From Anopheles merus (lineage: Eukaryota > Arthropoda > Insecta > Diptera > Culicidae), in NCBI RefSeq assembly GCF_017562075.2, contig NC_054084.1:26922308-26986307 (forward strand): a stretch of 64,000 nt of DNA, read 5' to 3'. Within the stretch, counting starts at the first letter, position 1; each line of letters begins with the position of its first letter. The notes beneath the pieces are model-generated. The model did no database searches and was not told where the DNA came from. It was given only the letters and a program-made list of their open reading frames with translations. A program made the position numbers and the translations under genes. Positions 13,898-26,786 of the stretch are shown piece after piece.

Positions 13898-14044
13898 CTC
13901 CTCTGTAAAAGAACGGTAGGAAGGTTTCGTTTAATGGAAAATGGAAAATTTGCAACCGCAATGCATTACCCCGCCGCGGCCATATTGTGTTGTTCACTCG
14001 CCACGGTAGTCATTATCAGCTGCTATACAGTCGCTGCGAACAAT
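13898..14044 (+). CDS. Speculative short coding exon with signal-peptide-like N-terminus
   Basis: A strong acceptor-like tract (T/C-rich from 13872, CTAG ending at 13897) precedes an ATG at 13934 that opens 37 codons. They read as a short basic/polar head, then a hydrophobic core (AAAILCCSLATVVIISC), then TVAANN, which resembles a signal peptide with a cleavable end. The last codon abuts GTACGT at 14045, a plausible donor in phase 0. No downstream partner exon was found. With hundreds of random small ORFs in 64 kb, this could well be chance. Confidence 0.12.
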
Positions 14045-14632
14045 GTACGTTTGCTGGTACGGCCACTAATAGAAGTTTCATTCCGCTGTCGACAGCCTCC
14101 CTTGGGGTGTCGGTGCAGTGGATGAGTTGGAGTTGAATCTGAACTTTTTTGGCACAATCGAGAGCCGTTTGGAGAGCGAGGAAGAAAGAGAGGGAGATGA
14201 GACTAGGCAAAATAGCAATTAGTGTGGCTTGGTAAATAATGAAGAACTAACATAGAAACTAAAGATAAAAAAGGAGTCCCTCACGTGCTACGTGGAGGCG
14301 CCCAGTGGTTTTCATTTTTTGCATGGAGACGCATGGTGTTTTGTTGAAAAGCTTGGCTAAGCACGGTAGTTTTACAAATTGTATTATTCAGTAAAAAGTA
14401 CTTCAGAAGTATTTATAACATGAAATTAATGAGAATTATTCAAAAATAAATATTAATTATGTACTGAGATTCTAGTTTCTCTAAATGATATCCTAACAGC
14501 ATATACGAGATACAGACGCTTTGAGTTTTTCCAATTGACTTAATTATAGTTGAATGCGCAATAGCTTGGCTCTATGACATTAAAGGACAACAAACAAACA
14601 ATATTTTTTCGTTTTGTGGTCTTAAAGAAAGT

Positions 14633-14653
14633 TCTCTCTCTCTCCCCCCCCCC

Positions 14654-14712
<59 letters not shown>

Positions 14713-14716
14713 TCTG
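14633..14716. repeat. Compound (TC)n / poly-C / (TC)n microsatellite
   Basis: About 84 bases of TC dinucleotide are interrupted by a run of C at 14644-14654 and isolated TTTC and CAC units. It is a simple-sequence repeat with no gene attached. Confidence 0.9.
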
Positions 14717-17092
14717 TCAATTTTGAAGGTGTTAGTTTTAACACCGAAAATCAATCTGGCCCACCAAGAAACACGAAACCATCAACTAGCCTGCTTGTTA
14801 AATGGGTTGATGTGGCCGAATCACGAACAATTTCATCACCGGCACCATTCGGAGGCACAATCGCACCGTCCCAGCTGTGAACGCTCACGTTCACGGCTGG
14901 CCATGAGTTTTCATCCCCATTACACGTTTGCCTCTTTTCGCAACAAAGCTAATTAGTGATTGTTGAATTTTTGATGACATTCGCCAGAACAAACACACAC
15001 AAACTCTGGCCCCTGGTTTAAGATGGCCGTGGCAGCAGCAGCAGCAAAGGACCGTCTGCCTTAACGGCCACCTGTAAATGTTTAATCGTGTTCCCAGCTC
15101 CATTTTTTGCTTCTTGGAGAACTTCGTAGAGCTTTAACCATTCAGGCTGGTTGTATATTTTAGCTGACTTTTAGGCTTACAAGAAGGACGCCATGAACGG
15201 GACAAACAAAACCAAATGCTACGCGCTATCTTAACGGTCCGCTCGATTATGGTCTTAAGCTTTGGGCAAGAAACTGTTTTGCCCAATATTAGCCCTACTC
15301 CTGCTGAGTCTTTACGTGGTCGAGGTGTGCGGAGTGGTTGAGTGGGAAGTGAATTTGGGTCATCGACACGATTAGTCTGGGGGTGTTTGGGGAGGAATGG
15401 ATTTGGAAGGCTTTAAATATTCAAGCAAATGCTACTTGGTTGCAGATTGGGCCAGAAAGAGCCAACCAGTAGCAAGCAAAATGAAATTAAAATACCACGA
15501 AAAATATTAAGGAAAGATAATTTAACGGAATATTGTTGAATTAGTTAATATAATACGTGAACAACATAAAAAAATACAAGATAAGTGATTTTTTAAGATA
15601 ACGAAGAAATCAATTTTCGTTGAAAAAGACATAAAAAATAATTCACAATTTCATTAAAAATATTTATTCATTTTAGCAAAGTTCGTATGACAGATCCTTC
15701 AAAATTGCAACTTGCAATAATTCAAGACAAAATAGAAAGGAAAAAAACAATATTTAATGCAATGTTCATTCCTTTCGATTTCCCTCGACACTTTGCACTA
15801 CCTACCCGTGCCAATTCGCCCTGCAAACATAGCAGGTTAACCTTAGATGCCATCATCCACCGTTTGGGGAGGCTCCAACCGCACAAGCCTACCACATCCG
15901 GGCTACAATGTGACGAGATTTTCGGGTGGTAGATTTTTGAAATAATATCTCCACCTCGTCCCATCGCACCACTGGCATGTGCTGACGAAAAACCAGTGTG
16001 TGATCTTGCCGCTCTTGCGGACTCACGGCAACACTGGTCACTCAACTGCCGCCAAGACTGCGGCAAGGCCCATTTTTATCCTTCACGGATCTGTGCGGCG
16101 TAGATAGATGGTGTTTGTGCAGCGTTGCCTGCCAACGGAAAGCACCGTGATTCTCCCACGCATCCCCGGCAGAAGACGGACACCGTCATAAGTTAATCTG
16201 TTTTTGTGATGGATTTATGCAACTCATCCTGCCCTGCTGCACCCGGCTGTGAAACTTCTCCATATCATCATCAGGATGACGCGCTGCTGGGTAGCGGATC
16301 AGGTTGGCCCTGGCCTGGCGCGAAAAGATAGATAGCGCTGGAAGCTGATGGCATTCGCCGTGGCTCGTGACCGCCGTACGTGGGCGAATGCATACGACCC
16401 CGATGCGCTCACCCGACAACTCGGAGTGTGTGAGTGTGTCTGTGGGCATCATGTCGTGCTGTATCGTATATCATCTGCAACATGATACGGGGACACAGAA
16501 CATGCTGGAGCTATTCCCATTTGTGGTTTTCAATCTTGCCGCCGGTTTTGGCCTTCTAATGTCAGCTTCAGACTTTTTTTTTTTGGCCCCAAATGTAGGC
16601 TGCTGGGGAGCGGGAGGGATGTGGTGCAGAATATCGTTTGCCGGAGATGGTGCAAGGTTATGTTAAGAACGCTTGTTGACGATGCTTTTTAAGCGTAGAA
16701 AACTGGGAAAATATTTGCACACCGAAACCCAGGATATACATCGGAAGTGCATTAGCAGGGCGGACAACACCGTCCTTACCGGCGTTCGGTGGTTTGCGGT
16801 GAGACGAAACCATTTTTCAAGTGTTTTTTTTGTGGATGATTTTGATGACAAAATATGAACTTGTTCTGCGTGTGACAAGCTACATGTGAAAGTGAAGTAA
16901 ATTATTTGGTTTTTGCATTAGATTCTTTGCTGTGGCTGTCTTTCTAGCGAGAAACACCTTGATATTTTGACATAGTGTGAATTCGAGAATATGGAACAAA
17001 TGTAGATTAAGCTCGTTGATTATTATTAATTACACAGGGAATTTAAATCTACTTGTTGTTATGGAGCATCATAGGCCCCAAGTATCTTAAAT

Positions 17093-17458
17093 ATGGCTTC
17101 TTTCGATCAGTTCTTTAAAAATGTATGGTCAATTGTCCAGCAAGAATTCATACCAGAGATTTCGGATAGTCAAATTGCATATGCTACTAAAAGTATAGGA
17201 GAATATTCATCTCGGAATGACAAAAAATTTATTATTTATCACAGAATATACACAGAAGATAAATACAAAATTCAAAAAAATTATCTTCCCTTTGAGCTCG
17301 AAACAAAATTACTCGAAAAGTACTCATTTCGACGTTTGCTTGAAACGAAACTACTCGAAAAGTACCTCAAAAAAGAATTCCTTAGTAAATACTTGAAAAC
17401 AACTCATGGGTGTCTTATACTGAAGCATGTTTTTGCTGTCATTCTGCCCTTTTTTTAG
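17093..17458 (+). CDS. Unidentified AT-rich ORF, 121 codons
   Basis: I do not recognise this ORF. It starts MASFDQFFKN and is rich in K, E, F, Y and I, as expected from AT-rich DNA. It contains an internal duplication: the motif LETKLLEKY occurs twice, from about residues 68 and 82, encoded by two related DNA blocks near 17299-17321 and 17341-17363. No signal peptide, catalytic motif or domain can be named. The composition differs sharply from the GC-rich kek CDS. A relic of a transposable element ORF or a chance frame are both possible. Confidence 0.15.
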   Translation: MASFDQFFKNVWSIVQQEFIPEISDSQIAYATKSIGEYSSRNDKKFIIYHRIYTEDKYKIQKNYLPFELETKLLEKYSFRRLLETKLLEKYLKKEFLSKYLKTTHGCLILKHVFAVILPFF

Positions 17459-18447
17459 ATATTTTCAAACCCAACAAATGAAAATAGCAAGAAAAACAAT
17501 CTTTAAAGCAAAGTTAACGACAAATCCTGCTGTCAGAAACTACCAATTCTTTCAACAATTTCAGTTTTTTCTCTCTGCCGTTAGCACTGTTTCTTTCTAC
17601 AGATAGTACAACCAAATTTTCACATCAAAACACGACCATCGTACCGAGCTTCGGAATTGATTTAACTGCCTGATTGTCCTGGGGCATCCCAGAAGCAGAA
17701 GAAGTCATCGGAGAGATGGCTTCATCGTGGTGGGTGAGCTTCGTTCCGGTGTGCTGTTTTAGGAGGAGGAAAGTCTCGCCACAACACACAAAAAAAACCT
17801 TGTGTGCGTATTTTTTTCTAAATGAGAAACGTGCTTCTGTTTGCGAGAATCTGTGAGGAAAAAAACTTCTCCAAAATAAGGGAAAAAAGACAAAACACTC
17901 TTTGGAATGTACGCACACTCACACACGAAATGGCGCTGTAGCTCGTTTAGGTAAACAAAAAACCCACCAACGGGGGGGGGGGAAGCTTTGATGAAGCGCG
18001 GTTGAGAACCGGCAGGGGCACAGAAATTTAAATTATTCCACTCAATAGAGAGCAAAAGAGAGGGACAGAGAGATGAATAGAGAGAAAATACAAAACCGCC
18101 CATGCCACTCCAGACAGGCGACTCTGTCTCGACGGGTCGACGTGCCTGACGTGACGGGCCCACCCGCGCCTCTAGCATTACCAAAAAGGGTAAGCTTAGT
18201 TTTGTTAGTGAGCGGTGTGCGTGTGTGCGTGTGTGTGTTGTCACTTCTCCACAACTGAAGAGGAACTTTTCGCATGTGAGATAGAATGTTGATTCGTATC
18301 GTTTTTTTTCTTTGCTGCTGTTGTTGTATGTGCGCTCGCATTTCAACATCCTCCTCCCAACCATCGGAGGGTAAGACAACACGTATTACGTATTAGAGTG
18401 CAGAAGTCCGGAGAGTCCAGAGGGGGGCAAAATAAATAACAAAATAA

Positions 18448-18476
<29 letters not shown>
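18448..18476. repeat. (TC)n microsatellite
   Basis: About 29 bases of uninterrupted TC lie between an A-rich stretch and C-rich DNA. It is a simple-sequence repeat. Confidence 0.85.
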
Positions 18477-18480
<4 letters not shown>

Positions 18481-21400
18481 CCGGGAAAATCCCTCGCTTA
18501 CACTACGGTTTTGGACAAAATCCATCGGTGGAATTCCACCGGGGAATTGCGCTGCCTGCATGTGCGCATACGTTAAGCCTCGCGGTGCTATGGATTGACG
18601 CGGTGCGTGATGGACCCTCGCAAAACCCTGCCCAAGCGAACGGCCTTCCACTGGTTGGGCGAGGCCGGCGAATGCCGAAGCAGCGCGTATGGGTGGAGGT
18701 GCGCTTCGCCGGCAAAACCTACCCCGGCTTCATATGATACGAATTATCCGCATGGCTTCAAAATTAAATTCATGGGAAATATTTCACCGAAGGGGTTTTA
18801 TGTATTCGCTATTTTGCTTGTGTTATATTTTTTTCTTCTCCCCTAGCTCATGTTCCTGCATGCTGCTTATTTTGCCCATCCCACCGAGAGTGATATGAAA
18901 GTGAAACCTCGGCCACGTGATGTGGAAGTGAAGGGAAATTAAATTTACCACTGTACACCCAACGGTTTCAACCCTGCCTCCCTAACCTTCATACTCAATA
19001 GGAGCGCATGGCGTTTTCTCGGAAATATACCAACACACCAACATGCCACGCTAAACCGATCTTCGAGCCGCGAGTTTATGTGGCCCTGCACATATGGCCC
19101 TCGAACCAGCCACGTGATGATGCGGGTGTGTGTAGAAGCTTGTGGAAAAATAAGTTCCACCACTCAGCAACACGCGCGTTTCCAACCAATTCCAACCCCT
19201 CGCGTTCGACCCTGCCGCACGATTGATTTATGGCCAATTTCGAATGGCAGTTGACTTCCTTTTCACGCTTCACGGGCACTAATCATCGGACATCGATTGC
19301 AAATGATTTATTGGGCGAGTTTTGTGTCCGCGCCGCACACCCAGCACCCGCTACTAGGAATGTAGCAAACGGGACGGCAAATGTGGAATGACAGTTTGGT
19401 AAGCTCTATGGCGGTTTCCTTTTGCGACCGGTTGTGGCCCGGAACGTTGGAAGTGAAGCGCAACCACACAAACATTTTCACTCTCTAATGGCGTGTATTG
19501 CTTCCCTGTGGTTGAGGCAATGCGAGGTTGGGTTTTGAGATGATTTCACTAATTAACTGGAAACGTAAACATGCGTCTTTTGCCTCTAGAAGGATGCCAT
19601 TGATGAAATGTATTTTGTAGCACAACGTACATTTCCTTTTTAATAGATGGTTGCTGTTTGTTTCGTAAATGATTAAGATGCTCTGCCCCAATATGGTAGA
19701 CAGACGTTCAAACTACGGCTTACCACTGACAAACTAGTAAGTTTGGAGTAATTTGGTAGCAAGTAAGGCGTCGTTTGCTTACCCATCTGAGCAGTTTAAC
19801 TTTTGTTTATCTTATCATATCATTTACCTTTTCTTTTTATTTTTTAGCTAAATGTTTTATAATATGAACCAAACTAGAAGCTGATGTAATGTATTGCTTT
19901 TATGTCATATTTTTCTCGGGATTATACCTATTTTTAACTGTGCTGCAATTGGCACTAATTAACTTAAATGATTGAATGATTTTCGTTTCGCAAGGTGTTT
20001 ACATAGCATTGAAAAACTTGTAAGAGTAACGATTCTTCAATTCAACACATGCATGATTGTGTTTTTTATACAATTTTCAAAAAAACACACACCAGAACAC
20101 TTCCATCCTCACTTCCGTATATGCCTAATAAATTAGTTTTTCTCGACAATGTCTCAGTCGTCGGGACATTTAAACTGCTTAAATAAGTTATTTCGGACTG
20201 AGTTTTTTTCTTCGAATTTGCTTCCTGGAGAAAATAGCATCGATGTGTTCAAAAATCATGATAACTTATTTCGATCAACAAGCAATTTATCCTATTGAAC
20301 TTTCGAACTAAGCTAAAACAACAATGGTGCTAATTCGAATGAATTTTGTACCGTTAGCATTTTTTAATAGCAAATGCAACCATCATGTAAACATTCCCAT
20401 ACACATAGGAACTTTCCACAAACCACAAACGATTTATTCTCATCACCAACAACTAGCGCAAAGTGAACCATATTGTTTGCATTCGGGCCAAAGCCGTGAT
20501 TATGTTTCCCAGCGGCGTAAGCAAACCGGCCCCATCCCACCCACCACAACAACAATCGATTGCAATAATCCTCGTTTGATGGTCGTTTGACTAATTGTTT
20601 TACTGCCTGGGCCACTGTTCGCCGCCTCATCCCATCAAAAGTTGCACTTCTAGCTTCCGCAAACGGCAAGTGTTGTAACTACCGAACCGACCCCTTCCTT
20701 CCGCCGTTTTCTACGATTTACCATTCCCGGGGCCACGTTCTGCTGGCCAACTTCTTGCGTGCATGTGGCACACGTACCGAGGCACATTTGTTTCTTCTAC
20801 TTCCAAAATCGCTCGTTCTGCAGGCCCCGATGTAGCACCCGAAAGGTACATCGCACACGAACATGTCGATGGTGAAAGTTTTTGCGTTGTAGTTTGGGCA
20901 GGGGGGGGGGGTTCCCTCCGCCTTGTGCTTCCTTTTTGCTGTTGCATATTCATAAAAATACCACCCTAAAACGGACGGTGTGAGATGGAATGGATCGGCA
21001 AAGTCTGGAATGGGGAAGAACATTCCGTTTCGGGTGAGAAGACGTGGCATTCGGCAGTTGGAAGTTGTTTCGCTCGAAGAAATAGGGCTGGTTTGCACTA
21101 CGGCAGTATGTTTGCGGTATGTTGAAGGGGGGAGGAGCGAGGGGAGGCAATCATTGTAAGTGAATGGCTTCAATACGATGTGCTCTGATAATGCATCATG
21201 TATCATGTACAAATACGACTTATATGTACATTGCATCAGTGCAGTCTTCCTTGGAATGGGGTTATTTGTTGTTCTGGGAGCAGGAAGTCTTTAGGAATGT
21301 CCATGGTGTTTGATGCAAGAATTTTACCATTCCTTTGCTGTGGGTTTTGATATGATCCATCCAAACGGTTCACTTCATCGAAATAACGACCAATAAAAGA

Positions 21401-21892
21401 TCGACAATACAAGTATTTTCTGTTTGAGATGATAAATGACTATCTAATACTACATGCTACATCTACCACTACTACCGATAGTGTGAACATCATGAAGCAA
21501 GCATTTCATTTAAGTTTTGTTCATTGGAAAATCATTACAATTATTGCCTGTGCATCTATAAATTAGTGGATTAAAACAAAGTGAAAATGAAATTGAATCT
21601 TGTGTTTTACAAGCTAGCAAACTAAGTCTTATGCTTCTATGGCACAAACAATCGTTGCTAGTGGATTCACAGACGCGGAGACTACATTTATTTAAAAAAG
21701 TAACCTTTTTATTGAAAGTAACTTCTTCGATCTCATAGTTTGATTCGATGCCTTTTTAACAGGTTTAACAGGTGCCGCTAGTATTAAATGCATATTATTT
21801 TTATATAGAGCCAACCTTCAAATGATTCGTGTCAAAATTTGACGTCTGTATGTCAATTAGTTTGTGAGACAGAGCGTCTTTTGTCAAGCAAC

Positions 21893-22233
21893 TTTTGTCA
21901 AGGCCCCATATGAAGAATCAAAAAGGGTTGTTCCACCAAGACAACGCACCGTGCCACAAGTCATTGAGAACGATGGCAAAAATTCATGAATTGGGCTTCG
22001 AATTGCTTCCCCACCCACCGTATTCTCCAGATCTGACCCCCAGCGACATTTTCTTGTTCTCACACCTCAAAAGGATGCTCGCAGGTAAAAAAAATGGCTG
22101 CAATGAAGAGGTGGTCACCGAAACTGAGGCCTATTTTGAGGCAAAACCGAAGGAGTACTACCAAAATGGTATCAAAAAATTGGAAGGTCGTTATAATCGT
22201 TGTATCGCTCTTGAAGGGAACTATATTGAATAA
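21893..22233 (+). pseudogene. Mariner transposase, C-terminal fragment
   Basis: The roughly 110 open residues match the C-terminal catalytic part of Himar1-like transposases. The conserved block HQDNAPCHKS contains the second catalytic Asp. The block HPPYSPDLTPSD contains the third, spaced exactly 34 residues later (D34D, the mariner signature). The frame has no stops or shifts to its TAA at 22231. The DNA-binding N-terminus and the first catalytic Asp are absent, so no functional transposase can be made. The first ATG in frame is at 21910. The deletion junction lies just upstream, within a duplicated CTTTTGTCAAG (21878-21888 and 21892-21902). Confidence 0.93.
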
Positions 22234-22274
22234 TAAAAACGAATTTTGACAAAAAAAAATTGTTTTACTTTGTT

Positions 22275-22301
22275 AGACCGGAGACTTATCAGCCAACCTG
22301 T
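22275..22301 (-). repeat. Right terminal inverted repeat of mariner element
   Basis: Read on the minus strand it begins ACAGGTTGGCTGATAAGT and runs 27 bases, as in Himar1-type mariners. It is the transposase binding site and is flanked outside by TA, the mariner target duplication. It is the only complete ITR of this copy. Confidence 0.9.
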
Positions 22302-22834
22302 TAGATGGATCGCCATTTTCTTTGAATGGACTTTATTTCGATCCCGAAGTAATGGAAAGATTGAATTGCACTTTGGAAAAGCTTTTTACGCGGCCAATTA
22401 GCGCTTCGGGCAAGAAAATAGGCTCCGTATAATTAGCTTTTAAAAAGAATTTTACATCAGAATCTTTATTTCTGGTACAACGTCTGCGATGGGTCTAGGC
22501 CTTCCATTAACCACCAAAGGATTGTTGTCTATCAATCACTTATTGGTTTAAACATAGGCATGGGACAGACGCCCAATCTTGATTACATGGTTAAATCGCT
22601 TTTCCGGTTTTTCTATAAACAGATCCATCACTTTCAACGATTCACTGGACAAGAATTCCATTCAGATGATCCGTTCGCTAGAAACGTTCCTTCTCCATTA
22701 CGCATGAGAAACGGCTTAACGTACCATAAAATCTGCAAACGCAAGCCGAACAACTTCTTAACCATTTCAGTAAGCAAAGGACGCCGTTCGCACAATCAGT
22801 TGCTGTGCAAACTCATACAAACACACGTACAAAG

Positions 22835-22835
<1 letters not shown>

Positions 22836-22890
<55 letters not shown>
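22836..22890. repeat. (CA)n microsatellite
   Basis: 55 bases of uninterrupted CA dinucleotide form a typical length-variable simple repeat. Confidence 0.95.
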
Positions 22891-22895
<5 letters not shown>

Positions 22896-25800
22896 TATGC
22901 TCATAGAAAGCGTACACGAGCGATTGAAAAAGTTACAGCACATCCTTTCCAGCAAGCTCGACTGCCCGAACAACGACGTTTACGACGACGAAACCATTCA
23001 CTATCCCCACTGCTGTTTGCTCGATTTTTCCCTCCCCTTCTTCCGCCAAGCTCTGTATGTGCGTGTGTGTGTTTGTTTTTTCGCAACGGAAATACGGTTA
23101 AACTTTTCCAACCGAAATCTCACTTCCGCCGGCCCGGCAGCCGGCGAGAATTGCAAACTTTTTCATTAAAAGCCTCACCACGGGCAAGGAAGAGGGGGCA
23201 GAACCGGTGCCGCTGAAAAGCATTCTCATCTACCCACGACCGCTCACGGACGGAGCACCACTTCAACAGCCGCCACGGTGGCAGGTGGAAAACAGTGTGC
23301 AAATATTATCATATTACTTCATCGTTTCGAGATTTCCCGTAAGTGTGCTCAGCGCTTCCTAACCACCAGCGGGCAGGAAGGGAAGTTTGGTTTCCCGGTC
23401 GAGCACAGCGCGGTCGAAGGGAGGGCTGTCTTGCCGCTGTCAGCAAACTTTTCCGCTACCCCGCCCACACCGACTGCGTACGAGTGCGCTTGAGTGTTCA
23501 TCGGTAAAACTAAAATCCATTTCCGATCGTTCGAGTTGAGGTTCTGTCCTGGGCGAACTCCGTCTCCTTTTTTGCAACCTCCCCCGCAGTGACTGCTCCC
23601 GGATTTTGTGGCCTACCTTCCACTACTTTGGGTGGGTCCATAAAATCGATTCCGAAATGGGAATTCATTACTGCGAAATTGCACGCAACATGATCGCTTC
23701 GATCGATCGTAATCTATTTGCCGTGGGGAGGGAGATTGCACGATAATGCGAAACAGTACGTTCTGCTGATACATCTTTCCATCATAGAGAGAGGGAGAGA
23801 GAGAGAGCGACTATGTCACACACAAACACACGATAGACACACGTTCCTGCAGAAAGTCGTCAATTAAATGTCCGAATCGGACAGCTCTGTATCGGCGGTT
23901 AATGTGCGGAGCATTGTGCGATGGATACGACGGCAACGACAATGACCGGAGAGCACTCAATTTTGACTACAATTTCACTCGAACCACTAGGGACAGTAAA
24001 ACATAAAAAAATACACACACACACACACCCACATAAAACGCTCCGCGAACAACGATGACGTTGATGAAGATACTGATGACAATGGTAATTGCAGCTATTA
24101 TCGCCATCGTTTGAAAATGGGGCGGCTCGAGCCTCGCACAACGTCCTGCGCCCGTAACCGAATTGGAAGCGAAATCGAACGACATTCGACCCGGAGCTGA
24201 CCCGCAGACCAGAGCGCCAGGACGGGCAGGACATTTCCATTTGCGCTTGGTAACGATCGAAAATTTATATAAAATCATGCGCTCGTTAGGAGAAATGTAA
24301 TTTCTTTGAACCGTTTCGGATTTTCCCTGCCCAGGCAGCGCTGGATGGTGGCAGTGGGCGGCACAAGATTAGACCAAGCGAGGAAAATCGTATTTAACTT
24401 CCATTTCGCTTCATCAGCGGCAACTTTTACCTCCCATGCCTCCGCCCACTTTCGAACCCTTAGTAATGAGAACTTCCCTGGAACGTGCAGCTAGCGTCGG
24501 CGGTCCCGAATCGCACCCCGGATGTGCGCCCGATGTGCACCTGCTTCCAAGTGGCCGCGCTCGCGCCCGTTTGTAAACGCGGCTGTAAACTAAACTTCGT
24601 TAACTTCCCTTCGCCCTCACCCGTCCCGGCCATCCGGCCAATGCCATCGAATTGATTTGCTTTCGCTACACGCTTCAGTGCTGCAGCAGATCGATTGGTT
24701 TTTGTAGCCTGCGGTTAAATTAATGATGGTCGAGGAAATTGAGATAACCGGTGAAGCAGTAATTCCTTGCGCGCCTCCCCCTCCGGTACGTAATGACCGT
24801 GCGGAGTGGGGGAGGGAGGTTGCACGGTGGTTCATTTTACGCTGGTTTCGCACATAAAAATTAGCCATTTTTATAGGTTACTCAAGCGCGAGATTATGAT
24901 GCCAGGGAAGGGCGCTGGATCATAAAAAAAGATATTTATATGGGGGTACAATTTGCACACCGAAAAAAAAAGTAGATTATGTTAAATTTGGGTAGCCAAT
25001 GTGATATAAAAAAAGCTTTCCCTTTTCAGATTGCAGTTAAAGTAAATGTAGTCCATTTTTGCATGATTTTTTGTTGTGTTTCTAATCGATTTAACTTTGT
25101 CAAAAATTCAAAATACGATTTCCCGGTCGTAAATAACCCAAAGCCCGAATGTCCGGCTGAAATGGGTCGTAAAAAACTCTGGCTCGTCCACACATATTAA
25201 AGCGTTGCTAATGATCATAATTTTTTCACCTGGTGCGGTGAGTGTTTAACACGCTTTAAAGCTAACGATTGGTTTGGAGGAATTTTTACACAGAAACTTA
25301 TTTATTGATACTGTCCTTACAGCAATGAAATGTTCAGTAAACTGTGCATGATTTTGACTCTGAATGAAATAAATGTCACCAATGCGCTTCGGTGTGTGTG
25401 CATACACAGTATTCAAAGCTTAGAGGGATATGATTTTTTTCACAATTTAATTACAATTAAAATCTGCTCCAGGTTCTAAAAAAATCGATACAAACATTGT
25501 ACAATCTGATGATGAATGATGAATCAATATTGCGCATTAAAAAACGAGGGCTTCTATGATCTTTTTTGCATTTTCACTCCAATTTCTACGGTATTCAATA
25601 AAGATACTGATCATTTTTAATGAGTGATGACTTTACATAAAAAAAGCAAGCTGAAAGAATATCAGTTTGAAATAATGACTTTTTAACATTGATGATTTTT
25701 CAAAACTAATTATTAATTGCATAATCGTATGGCTTAGCTTTAAAGACAACAATCTTTGATTTTCTGTAATAAAATAATTTAAAATGCTTATAAAACAGTT

Positions 25801-26764
25801 TTAAATTGAAGCTGATGTTAAAAATATAATTATAATATAAAATATAAAATATTGATTGCACATCTATAGTAAAATTCGATTCATTTAGAGCAATTCAATG
25901 AAAATCTCACTTAATAAACTAAGCTCCTTCATCTAATTTGATACAAGCAAATGACCAATGGCTCTCAAACAAGTCTTAGACACACATCAACGTTGCAGCG
26001 TAAGCAAAAGATCCTCGAAAGATGTATCTTTTTTTACTAATCCTAAAAAAATATGTGTTGTGTGTCTGCATTATCAGTTAGAACAGGAAATCGTAAATAA
26101 AAAACCATAGATAAAGAATAAAATTATTAAACAAGTTGTTGAACTTATTTACAACTCACGTTACTCATTAATCTTTAAAAAAAAAACACACACACACACA
26201 CACAAATATGGTATGAAAAATAAAAACAAAACGATATTATAATGCAGCCAGAGTGCAAAATAAACAGTCTCCACCGTACGGCTGGCCAGTTCGTTATCGT
26301 TTCAGCTCGTACCGCAAATCGAGCGAATATGAGGTCGTGAAAATACTTCCACACATACACACACACACAGACAGAGCCACAACCAATCCACTCGGAGTGC
26401 TCACACTGGAATCAAGCAAGCAAATAACGAGCTTTGGCGAGCTTTAGCACCGATCCACCCATAACCAGCAGAACCATTTCCCACCCTGGATCCGATTATC
26501 TGGCTGCCATCAGGGAAGGGCAAAAATAGGGGCAAAAATGTGCTCTTTTTCTCTCCTGTGCCTCTCTCTCTCTCTTTCTACCTCACCTCTTATCGCCCAC
26601 CGGGGATAGCGGTGGATTTTTTGGCAAACGGACAGCATTATCGATCGATATGCGACTGGGCTGGGCCAGTTTCATCTGCAATAGGGCAGCAGCATCGAAG
26701 AGCAGCGCCCCAAATTGTCTACTCGCAATCATCTTTTGCGGACCAAACAACCAGCACCGATGGC

Positions 26765-26786
26765 AACAGCAGCAGCAGCAGCAGCA
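26765..26786. repeat. (CAG)n trinucleotide run
   Basis: This short CAG run is preceded by CAA units. It is not in a supported coding frame. Confidence 0.7.

Larger units (their letters stand above)
21756..22303 (+). mobile_element. Internally deleted Himar1-type mariner (irritans subfamily), non-autonomous
   Basis: The right end carries an intact 27-bp terminal inverted repeat (22275-22301) beside a TA target dinucleotide (22302-22303). As I remember the Himar1 ITR, it differs at one base. The 5' part (21774-21890) matches the typical 5' leader of irritans mariners, and the C-terminal third of the transposase follows. About two thirds of the transposase gene is missing. The left ITR is reduced to its outer bases, present as a perfect tandem pair of TTAACAGGT (21756-21764 and 21765-21773). 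The element is ~0.55 kb against ~1.3 kb for an autonomous copy, so it cannot mobilise itself. With one ITR truncated it is probably immobile. Confidence 0.9.

Noticed and set aside
23102..23359. 86-codon stop-free plus frame running into GTAAGT at 23339
   Set aside because: There is no ATG or convincing acceptor, the base before GTAAGT is C rather than G, and the protein resembles nothing known. The length is compatible with chance.
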